This document shows positions 14,956 to 22,113 of a stretch of 47,250 bases of DNA, one piece after another. The position numbers and the translations under genes were made by a program. Source of the stretch: JAJTGZ01 sp964403525 (GTDB taxonomy: Bacteria; Planctomycetota; Phycisphaerae; Phycisphaerales; UBA1924); contig CAYOGE010000026.1 in assembly GCA_964403525.1 (NCBI GenBank), positions 1-47,250 of the forward strand, in the 5' to 3' direction. Below the pieces are notes generated by a model. It ran no database searches. It was given only the letters and a program-made list of their open reading frames with translations, and was not told where the DNA came from. Positions within the stretch are counted from its first letter, which is position 1. Each line of letters opens with the position of its first letter.

Positions 14956-16230
14956 ATGTCTACCACAGCCCTCCCCGCATCCGCGAAGACGCACGCCAAC
15001 GGCTCTTCGACGCTCCCGGCCAATATGCTCTCACCGACCTTTTCCGTGGCCGATCGCGAAAAGCTGATGGCCGATGTGGAGGCCTATTGCAACGAGCTGC
15101 GCCCGATCGAGGAGCTCTGCTACGTTGAGCGCAAGTCGAACCCGGCGATCGCTGAACTGGCCAAGAAGCACAACATCCTGGGCATTCCTGTGCCCACCAA
15201 GTACGGCGGGCGCGGGGCGGACTCGCTGACGTACGCGCGGTGCCTCGCACGCATCAACCGCGAAGGGACTGGGCCCCGCACGTTCTTCTCAGGGCAGACC
15301 TCCATCGGTCAGTACCCGATCATGAAGTACGGCACGGACGCGCAGAAGCAGAAGTACCTCACGGCTTCGTGCAACGGCGGGTGCGTGCTTGCGTTCGGCC
15401 TGACCGAGCCCGATGCGGGGAGCAACCCGCTCGAAGGAACCACCACGTGGAAGCGCGTTGGCGACAAGATCATCCTCAACGGTGTGAAGTACCTGATCTC
15501 CAACGGCTCGATCGCCGACGCGGTGATCGTCTTCGCCTTTGACAAAGAGGTCGGCGCTGAGGGACGCAAGATGTCGGCGTTCATCTGCCCCACGGCCGGC
15601 GCGACGTTCGAGAAGGAAGCCCTGCACTCAAAGCCGGGCATGTACACCTGCGACACGGCGATGTTCGCGATGAACGACCACGCCATCCCCGGCGACAACA
15701 TGCTGGGTGAAGAAGGGAACGGCTTCCGCATCGCAATGCACACGCTCGTATCGGGCCGTCTCTCGGTCGCGTCGGGCTGCCTTGGGGTCATCGAGGACTG
15801 CCTGCACGAGACGCTCGAGTACGCCAAGGCCCGCCACCAGCACGGCAAGGCGATCGGGAAGCACCAGCTTGTGCAGGACCACATCGCCCAGATCGAGATC
15901 ATGCGGGCGACGGCCGACGCCCTGGTCGAGCGCGGCGCGCTCGCCAAGGAGCGGTACGAGCAGTCGGGCCAGGGCAACTCGAAGGAAGCGCTGGCAGAAG
16001 CCGATTACGCGATCGCGCAGGCCAAGTTCTGGGCCAGCAACGCCGCCTGGAAGGCCGCCGACCACGCCGTCCAAGTCTTTGGCGGGCGCGGGTGGAGCGA
16101 GCTCTACCGACCGTTCCGTCACCTGCAGGATTGCCGCGTCTGCCGCATCTACGAGGGCACCGACGAGATCATGAAGATGAAGATCGCCAGCAAGCTGCTG
16201 GGCGGCAAAGAGTGGGAAGCGTTCAAGTAA
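14956..16230 (+). CDS. Acyl-CoA dehydrogenase family protein
   Basis: This 424-residue flavoenzyme would introduce the alpha-beta double bond into an acyl-CoA using FAD and pass electrons to ETF. ATG 14956 has AAGGGA 7 bp upstream. The N-terminal helical domain is followed by the FAD/substrate region with FGLTEPDAGSNP and the beta domain, then the C-terminal helices with LVQDHIAQIEIM and VFGGRGWSELY. The terminal IYEGTDEIMKMKIA carries the Glu that serves as catalytic base in many family members. The specific acyl substrate is not clear from sequence. The HMG-CoA lyase and crotonase genes 6-9 kb downstream make a short- or branched-chain substrate plausible. The gene is convergent with fmt, with 24 bp between the stops. 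Confidence 0.93.
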   Translation: MSTTALPASAKTHANGSSTLPANMLSPTFSVADREKLMADVEAYCNELRPIEELCYVERKSNPAIAELAKKHNILGIPVPTKYGGRGADSLTYARCLARINREGTGPRTFFSGQTSIGQYPIMKYGTDAQKQKYLTASCNGGCVLAFGLTEPDAGSNPLEGTTTWKRVGDKIILNGVKYLISNGSIADAVIVFAFDKEVGAEGRKMSAFICPTAGATFEKEALHSKPGMYTCDTAMFAMNDHAIPGDNMLGEEGNGFRIAMHTLVSGRLSVASGCLGVIEDCLHETLEYAKARHQHGKAIGKHQLVQDHIAQIEIMRATADALVERGALAKERYEQSGQGNSKEALAEADYAIAQAKFWASNAAWKAADHAVQVFGGRGWSELYRPFRHLQDCRVCRIYEGTDEIMKMKIASKLLGGKEWEAFK

Positions 16231-16254
16231 GTCGCGCGACCCATCGTGAGTGAG

Positions 16255-17241
16255 TCAGCCTTCCCCCGGTGCCTGCGGCCTCCTGACGGTGGCCCCTGCG
16301 CCCAGCGCCCGCCCCGCGCCGTTGACGAATTCACCCCACTTGATCGGCTTCCCACCCGCCGGTTGCAGTTCAAGAACCTCAAGCGAAGTGCCGCTGCCGC
16401 AGGCGATCAGCCCCCGCCTTACATCCAGAAACTCACCGGGCGCAGCCGTGTGGGACTCTCCCACCTCTTGAACACGGAGCAGCTTCGCCTGGATCGGGGC
16501 TGCGGTTCGCTCTGACGGCTGGTCGTGGATCGCAACGGTCACGCCGGGCCAAGGCGTCAGGCCGTGCACTCTGCATCGCAACCTGGCTGCCGTCTCCGCA
16601 AAGTCCAGGACGCCGTCGGCCTTGGCGAGCTTGCGGGCCTTGGTCACCAGCGCCTCATCCTGTGTGACGGGCTGGAGTTGTCCGGAGAGACGCTTCGCCA
16701 GCACATCAAGAACCAGCGAAGGGCCCGCTTCTGCGAGAATGTCGTGCATCTCCCCTGCGGTAACCAGCGGGTCGATCGGCCGCTCGACCGTTCCGAGGAT
16801 GAGCCCGGCATCCATGCGGTCGGCGAGCGTGATCACCGAGTTGCCGGTGACTGCGTCACCGGCGAGGATGGCCGCGTTGATCGGCGCTGCGCCGCGCCAA
16901 CGGGGGAGCAGGCTCGCGTGGAGGTTGATGGCGAAGACCCCATCAAGCAGCGGAGCAGAAAGCTTCTGCCCGAACGCGATGACCACCCACGCGTCGGCGT
17001 CAAGCCCGCGGAGATGGTCGCGCACAGTCGGCTCGTTGATATCAGCGGGCTTCACCAATGGAACGGCCGGCAGGTGCGTTTCGGCCCATTGGGCGATCGG
17101 TGTGGGTGTGAGCTTCATGCCGCGCCCAGCCGGCTTGTCGGGCTGACTGACCACGGCCACTAATTCGTGCGCAGAGCCACCCGCCAACGCCTCGAGCGTT
17201 GGCAGGCCGAATGCACCCGAACCGAGAAAGACAATTTTCAT
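16255..17241 (-). CDS. fmt: Methionyl-tRNA formyltransferase
   Basis: This 328-residue enzyme formylates initiator Met-tRNA using 10-formyl-THF. ATG 17241 opens on the Rossmann strand MKIVFLGSGAFGLPTLEAL. The catalytic region is AINLHASLLPRWRGAAPI (Asn and His) with the Asp in RMDAGLILG. The C-terminal OB-like domain contains VHGLTPWPGV. The gene follows def on the same strand with 127 bp between them, the common def-fmt pairing of formylation and deformylation. Confidence 0.96.
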   Translation of the reverse strand: MKIVFLGSGAFGLPTLEALAGGSAHELVAVVSQPDKPAGRGMKLTPTPIAQWAETHLPAVPLVKPADINEPTVRDHLRGLDADAWVVIAFGQKLSAPLLDGVFAINLHASLLPRWRGAAPINAAILAGDAVTGNSVITLADRMDAGLILGTVERPIDPLVTAGEMHDILAEAGPSLVLDVLAKRLSGQLQPVTQDEALVTKARKLAKADGVLDFAETAARLRCRVHGLTPWPGVTVAIHDQPSERTAAPIQAKLLRVQEVGESHTAAPGEFLDVRRGLIACGSGTSLEVLELQPAGGKPIKWGEFVNGAGRALGAGATVRRPQAPGEG

Positions 17242-17368
17242 GGGGTGAACCGCTCGATTGTCGGCGGCGAGATGAACAGGAGGCACGAACGAATCACGCG
17301 TGCAGCGGTGAGACACCGCCCGAAGCTGGCAACGCCGCAACCGCTCCTGAGGTCCAGCGACACGCGCC

Positions 17369-17983
17369 TCACTGAGCCTCGAGCTCCTTGATCTTCTTCT
17401 TGTTCTTCATCCGCGACGTCTGCACCATCTTGTCGATGATGAGGATGCCGTCAAGGTGATCGAGCTCGTGCTGGATGCACCGGGCGAGCAGCCCCCCCGC
17501 GCTGTGCGTGAAGCGCTCGCCGTGTTCGTCGAGCGCGGTGACCGTCACCTGCGGCGGCCTGAGTACCTCGCCGCGGATCTCCGGCAGGCTGAGGCACCCC
17601 TCCTCGAACGGTTCAGGCGGACCGACAAAGGCCGTTATCACGGGGTCGATGTAGACCCGCGGTCCGCTGGTGGCCGAGGGTGGATCGGCATTGGCCAGCC
17701 GGACGTCTTCGGCATCCTCGGGTACGTGGAGGATGAACATCCGCCAGCCAAGGCCAACCTGGGGAGCAGCGAGCCCGATCCCGTCCGCCTCCCGCATCAG
17801 TTCGAGCATGCGTCCGGCAACTGCCCGGGTACGCGCATCCGCCGGGGGCGTGTGCGTAGCCTTTTTGTGAAGCACTGAGGCGGGATGATGCACGATGTGC
17901 AGCGACGCGGGATCGACCGGCGCGGCCGCAGCGGCGGGGGGTATCTGGCGGGTTGCCGGGTTAGACGAACGAGGGGGGGCCAT
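17369..17983 (-). CDS. def: Peptide deformylase
   Basis: This 204-residue metalloenzyme removes the N-formyl group from nascent proteins. All three family motifs are present: GIGLAAPQVG, EEGCLSLPE (metal-binding Cys) and QHELDHLDG (HExxH). An N-terminal Pro/Ala-rich tail of about 30 residues precedes the usual start of the fold at LHIVHHPASVLHKKA. TATCCT lies 8 nt before ATG 17983 and no Shine-Dalgarno sequence is seen. The gene is divergent from the TPR gene at 18153 and upstream of fmt. Confidence 0.96.
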   Translation of the reverse strand: MAPPRSSNPATRQIPPAAAAAPVDPASLHIVHHPASVLHKKATHTPPADARTRAVAGRMLELMREADGIGLAAPQVGLGWRMFILHVPEDAEDVRLANADPPSATSGPRVYIDPVITAFVGPPEPFEEGCLSLPEIRGEVLRPPQVTVTALDEHGERFTHSAGGLLARCIQHELDHLDGILIIDKMVQTSRMKNKKKIKELEAQ

Positions 17984-17991
17984 CGCAAGTG

Positions 17992-17997
17992 AGGATA
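17992..17997 (-). promoter_or_regulatory. -10 box close to the def start codon
   Basis: On the minus strand TATCCT lies 8 nt before the def ATG, giving a predicted transcript with an extremely short leader or none. Confidence 0.4.
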
Positions 17998-18152
17998 GGA
18001 ATCCGACGCGCCCTGAGGCGGATCGGGAAGCCAGTAGCCACGGCTTGGGGAGGCCGTGAACGTTTGGCTGATAGACTCGCTAAACTCCGGTACGGCAGCG
18101 GTATGAGGTTGACCGGGTTGGTGGTCGGCGGGGGTTGGTAAGGAGGCGTGGC

Positions 18153-19676
18153 TTGGCGTTGTTTCCATGGAAGAAGGGTGCGGCGGGGACGAGCGACGGC
18201 GACAAAGGCGATTCCGGAAAGCCACCGGCGGGCGGTGACGACGGCAAGCTGGAGTTCTCACCGGAAAAAGCGGAACGCTTCTTCAGTGTTGCTCGCAACC
18301 GCCACGACGTCCAGTCGTTCGACTACGCCGCCAACATGTGGCTGCAGGGCCTGCGGTTTGACCCCAACAACGTCGATGCGGTGAAGGGCTTCTTCTCGTC
18401 GGTTACAGGACACGTTTCCGCGACGGGCGCAAAGAGCGCAACCAAAGACCTCGACGCCGCGGTGAGCGGGCGCACGCCGGTTCACCGGTTCTTGGGCCAC
18501 TTGCTCGCCTGGTCGTTCGATCAGCTCAGCAGCGACAAGGCGGTCAAAGCCGCCGTGGCGGCCGCCGACCTCGGCTTGCGCGACGTCGCGCGTTACCTGC
18601 TCCCCAGCGCTCTCAAACTGGCGATGAAGCAGGACAGGCCGCGGAAGGACCACTACGTCAAGCTGATGGAGGCCTTTGAAAAGATCGACATGTTCGACGG
18701 CGCGGTGGTCGCCGGCGACGCGGCCGTGAAGCTCGACCCCAGCGACGGCAAGCTCGCCGGGCACGTCAAGAACCTCGCGGCACAGTCGACGATGAATACC
18801 GGCGGGTATTCCAAGACCGGTGAAGAGGGCGGGTTCCGCGGGAACGTCAGAAACCTTGAGCAGCAACGCCGGCTTGAGGATGAAGACCGCATCTCCAAGA
18901 GCGAGAGCGTGCTCGACCGGAACGTCGAGTCGGCGAAGGCCGCACACGAAGCGAACCCCTCCGACCGGCCGACCCTTGTGAAGTACGTCAAGGCACTCAC
19001 CGAGCGCGGCCGCCCGGAGGACGAGGATGCCGCTTACACGCTCTTGATGAAGGCGTTCGCCGACACGCAGGAGTTCAGGTTCCGCCAGGGCGCGGGTGAA
19101 CTCCGCATGAAGCAGGGGCGCAAGAAACTCCGCGCGATCAAGCAGGCAATGGAAGCCGCCCCGGGCGATCCAGCGGCTAAGCAGGCCTTTCTGGACGCGG
19201 AAAAAGCACAGACCGTTCTGGAGATCGCGGAGTTTGAGGCCGTCGTCACGGCCTACCCCACGAACCTGAACAGCAAGTACGAACTCGGCGTGCGTTACCT
19301 GGCGGCGGGCCGGCACACCGACGCGATCGGGCAGTTGCAGCAGGCCAAGTCTGACGGCAAGGTGAAGCACAAGGCATCTTTGAACCTTGGGCTGGCGTTC
19401 TTGGCGATCGACTGGCTCGATGAGGCGGTCGAAACCTTACGAACGGCGGTGGCCGAGTACCCCGACGGCAACGACGAGATGGGTCTGGAGTTGCGCTACG
19501 AGCTCATGATTGCGACGTACAAGAAAGCGCTCGCCGGCCGCGAGCTGGCCAGCGCCGAGGATGCCGACAAGCTGGCGAGCGCGATCGGCATGCAGAACAT
19601 CAACTACAAAGACATCCGCGACTGGCGCCAGAAAATCAAGGCGTTGATCACGGAGCTGAAACAGAGCAACGGGTAG
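18153..19676 (+). CDS. Tetratricopeptide-repeat protein
   Basis: This 507-residue, charged, mostly helical protein starts at TTG 18153, 6 bp after a strong AAGGAGG; the frame is open further upstream but without such a site. There is no signal peptide; the N terminus is ALFPWKKGAAG followed by an acidic linker. TPR-like helix pairs are clearest near residues 385-475 (YELGVRYLAAGRHTDAIGQL; LGLAFLAIDWLDEAVETL). An earlier block resembles further repeats (FDYAANMWLQGLRFDPNNVD). It is probably a scaffold. The kdsB start is 22 bp downstream, with argJ next, so the three may be co-transcribed; the functional link is unknown. Confidence 0.85.
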   Translation: MALFPWKKGAAGTSDGDKGDSGKPPAGGDDGKLEFSPEKAERFFSVARNRHDVQSFDYAANMWLQGLRFDPNNVDAVKGFFSSVTGHVSATGAKSATKDLDAAVSGRTPVHRFLGHLLAWSFDQLSSDKAVKAAVAAADLGLRDVARYLLPSALKLAMKQDRPRKDHYVKLMEAFEKIDMFDGAVVAGDAAVKLDPSDGKLAGHVKNLAAQSTMNTGGYSKTGEEGGFRGNVRNLEQQRRLEDEDRISKSESVLDRNVESAKAAHEANPSDRPTLVKYVKALTERGRPEDEDAAYTLLMKAFADTQEFRFRQGAGELRMKQGRKKLRAIKQAMEAAPGDPAAKQAFLDAEKAQTVLEIAEFEAVVTAYPTNLNSKYELGVRYLAAGRHTDAIGQLQQAKSDGKVKHKASLNLGLAFLAIDWLDEAVETLRTAVAEYPDGNDEMGLELRYELMIATYKKALAGRELASAEDADKLASAIGMQNINYKDIRDWRQKIKALITELKQSNG

Positions 19677-19698
19677 GGCGGGACAGGGAAGGGAGCCG

Positions 19699-20475
19699 AT
19701 GGGCGGGACAACCGGGGGGGCGGGGACCAAGGCGACGATCGTTGTGCCCGCGCGGCTCGCTTCAACGCGCCTGCCCGGCAAGGTCTTGCTTGCGCAGACC
19801 GGGCGGCCGATGGTGCAGCACGTGGTGGACGCTGCCGGGCGGGCGTCGTGCGCCGCTGCCGTTGTCGTGGCGACCGACAGCCCGAGCGTTGAAGTGGCCC
19901 TCAAGCCCTACGGCACCCGCGTGGTACTTACGCGGGTCGATCACCCAAACGGTACCAGCAGGCTCGCGGAAGCCGCCAACTTGCTCTGCCTCAAGGGCGA
20001 CGACCTGATCGTCAACGCACAGGGCGACGAGCCGGAGATGCCCCCAGAAGTCATCGACGCCGCCGTCACGGCGTTGGTGCAGACCCCGGCAGCAGTCGTC
20101 GGCACTGCCTGCTGCGCGTTCGGGGCGAAAGAGGACCCCCTGAACCCGAACATCGTCAAGGTCGTGCGCCGCGCCGACGGGTGCGCCCTCTACTTCTCGC
20201 GCTCGCGCATCCCCTTTGATCGCGATGCGAGGGGTGGCGCTGACGCCGAGCCGCTGCGGCATGTCGGCGTGTACGTCTACCGAGCCGCCTTTCTTCAGAA
20301 GTACGCGGCGATGGCGAGCACGCCGCTGGAGCGGGCCGAGAGCCTGGAACAGTTGCGCGTGCTCGAGCATGGATTTGCGATCTCAGTGGCAAGGTGCGAC
20401 GCCGCCGTGGGAATGACGGGGATCGACACGCGCGAGCAGTACGACGACTTTGTGCAACGGTGGAGGGCGAAGTGA
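19699..20475 (+). CDS. kdsB: 3-deoxy-manno-octulosonate cytidylyltransferase
   Basis: This 258-residue enzyme activates Kdo with CTP to give CMP-Kdo for lipopolysaccharide inner-core synthesis in the cytoplasm. Family motifs: VPARLASTRLPGK (nucleotide binding), DHPNGTSRLAEA, VNAQGDEPEMP (metal/Kdo site), YFSRSRIPFDRD, RHVGVYVYRAAFL and GIDTREQYD. Length matches the family. ATG 19699 follows GGGAAGGGAG. The gene indicates an outer membrane with a Kdo-containing glycolipid. It lies in a same-strand run with the TPR gene and argJ. Confidence 0.95.
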   Translation: MGGTTGGAGTKATIVVPARLASTRLPGKVLLAQTGRPMVQHVVDAAGRASCAAAVVVATDSPSVEVALKPYGTRVVLTRVDHPNGTSRLAEAANLLCLKGDDLIVNAQGDEPEMPPEVIDAAVTALVQTPAAVVGTACCAFGAKEDPLNPNIVKVVRRADGCALYFSRSRIPFDRDARGGADAEPLRHVGVYVYRAAFLQKYAAMASTPLERAESLEQLRVLEHGFAISVARCDAAVGMTGIDTREQYDDFVQRWRAK

Positions 20476-20518
20476 GAAACTGTCTGTCAGACGAGCGGGG
20501 AAGCAAGAGGAACCGGCG

Positions 20519-21769
20519 ATGAGCGTGACGTATCCGCTTGGATTCAAGGCTGCCGCCGGCACGGCCGGGTTGAAGCCTTCGGGCAAGAGCGACCTGGTGC
20601 TCATCGTCCGCGACCCCTCCGCCGCCTCGGCGTTCGCGGCGGTCTTCACCACCAACCAGATCGTGGGCGCCCCCGTCGTCATCGGGCGGGAGCAGCGATT
20701 CAAGCACCTCCGCGGCCATTTGCGCACGCCGCGGGCGATTCTGGTCAACGCTGGCAACAGCAACGCAGCCACAGGCGAGAAGGGCATTGCCGACGCCCGT
20801 GCCTGCATGGAGGCCGTTGCCGGCGTGGTCAAGTGCGCGGGCGAAGAGGTCATCGTCTCCTCGACCGGAATCATCGGGCGTCCGCTGCCGGTGGAGAAGA
20901 TCACTTCGAAGCTCAGTGAGCTCGCCGCCACGCTGGCACGCGGTGACGATGCCGACGCCGCGGCCGCCGCGGCGATCATGACCACCGATCTGGTCCCCAA
21001 GACCGCCCGGCGCGAGCTGGCGATCGCCGGCGGCACGGTGCGGATCGGCGCTGTCGCCAAGGGGAGCGGCATGATCGCCCCCCGGCTGGATTCGCCCGCC
21101 CACGCCCCAACTCCCAGCGCCACCATGCTCGGGTTCATCACCACCGACGCATCGATCGGCTCGCGTGACCTGCAGTTGCTGCTCGAAGACGCCTGCAACG
21201 GCAGCTTCAACCGCGTCAGTGTCGACAACCACCCCTCCTGCTCAGACACCGTGATCTGCCTCGCCAGCGGCAAGAGCGGCGTCCGCATCGAAAAGGGAAT
21301 GAAGGAGTTCGCTGCGTTCGCTGAGGCATTCAGCGATCTCTGCCGCGAACTGAGCGAGAAGGTGGTCACCGACGGCGAAGGTGCAACCCGCGTCTTCAAA
21401 GTGACCGTCAAGGGCGCCGCCAGCAACACCGACGCCGAGCGGATGGCCCGCGAGGTGATCAACTCGCCGCTGGTCAAGTGCGCCATCCACGGGCGCGATC
21501 CAAACTGGGGGCGCATCGTGACGGCCGCAGGCAACGCCGGAGTTCGGTTTGATGCGACGCAGGCGGGTTTGACGATCGGGCCGGTTGAGGTCTACCGCGC
21601 AGGTTTGCCCCTCGTCGAGGCGTTGAGCGACCCGCGCCTCAAAGAGGCGATGGCGGGCAAACGCGTCGAGTGCGTGCTCACCGTTGGCACAGGGACGGGC
21701 GCATCCTGGATGCTCGGGTGCGACCTGAGCAAGGAATACGTCTCGATCAACGCCGACTACACGACGTAA
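20519..21769 (+). CDS. argJ: Bifunctional ornithine acetyltransferase/N-acetylglutamate synthase
   Basis: This 416-residue arginine-biosynthesis enzyme transfers acetyl from N-acetylornithine to glutamate. The proprotein cleaves itself at the conserved ATMLGF, whose Thr202 becomes the nucleophile of the beta chain. Other motifs: NAGNSNAATGEKG, SSTGIIGRPLP, KGSGMIAP, HGRDPNWGRI and the C-terminal EYVSINADYTT. About 11 residues (RLDSPAHAPTP) separate GMIAP from the cleavage site, where many family members have only a few. Whether it is bifunctional or only recycles acetyl groups cannot be decided here. It starts 43 bp after kdsB. Confidence 0.95.
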   Translation: MSVTYPLGFKAAAGTAGLKPSGKSDLVLIVRDPSAASAFAAVFTTNQIVGAPVVIGREQRFKHLRGHLRTPRAILVNAGNSNAATGEKGIADARACMEAVAGVVKCAGEEVIVSSTGIIGRPLPVEKITSKLSELAATLARGDDADAAAAAAIMTTDLVPKTARRELAIAGGTVRIGAVAKGSGMIAPRLDSPAHAPTPSATMLGFITTDASIGSRDLQLLLEDACNGSFNRVSVDNHPSCSDTVICLASGKSGVRIEKGMKEFAAFAEAFSDLCRELSEKVVTDGEGATRVFKVTVKGAASNTDAERMAREVINSPLVKCAIHGRDPNWGRIVTAAGNAGVRFDATQAGLTIGPVEVYRAGLPLVEALSDPRLKEAMAGKRVECVLTVGTGTGASWMLGCDLSKEYVSINADYTT

Positions 21770-21776
21770 GGCCGTC

Positions 21777-22079
21777 CTAGATCACTTGCCGCACGAGCAC
21801 CGCGATGAGGAAGAGCAGCGGCAGACCGGAAGCAGTCAACAGCACTGCGCCAAGTCGTACCTGCCAGTTCACCCGCGGAATTTTCTTGCCGGTTGAGGCG
21901 GTGTGATCCGCCGCGCACTCTGGGCAGATTGCGTCAAGCGGAAGACCGTGCCGGTCGTACCCGCAGACCATGCAGCGCCTCGGCGCCCTGCTGAAAATAC
22001 CCAGCGCCAGGAAGATCAGGCCGGCGGGGACGCAGGAGAAGAAGAGCACGGCCATCAGGATGGTGAACGCGTCAAACAC
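21777..22079 (-). CDS. Small membrane protein with zinc ribbon
   Basis: This 100-residue protein has a hydrophobic helix at each end (about 5-28 and 77-97) and a central zinc-ribbon pair: CMVCGYDRHGL and ICPEC. It starts at GTG 22079. From memory, the CxxCGYDxxG...CPEC pattern is common in small planctomycete membrane proteins of unknown function. TAGACT lies 5 nt before the start codon. The gene is convergent with argJ (7 bp apart) and divergent from the HMG-CoA lyase gene (34 bp between starts). Confidence 0.85.
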   Translation of the reverse strand: MFDAFTILMAVLFFSCVPAGLIFLALGIFSRAPRRCMVCGYDRHGLPLDAICPECAADHTASTGKKIPRVNWQVRLGAVLLTASGLPLLFLIAVLVRQVI

Positions 22080-22084
22080 GGCAG

Positions 22085-22107
22085 AGTCTACGGGCCGGGG
22101 TTAGCAT
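22085..22107. promoter_or_regulatory. Back-to-back -10 boxes between divergent genes
   Basis: The 34-bp gap between start codons holds TAGACT on the minus strand (22090-22085), 5 nt before GTG 22079, and TAGCAT on the plus strand (22102-22107), 6 nt before ATG 22114. Both transcripts would begin at their start codons. So short a gap leaves no room for ordinary leaders on either side. Confidence 0.5.
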
Positions 22108-22113
22108 GGAGGC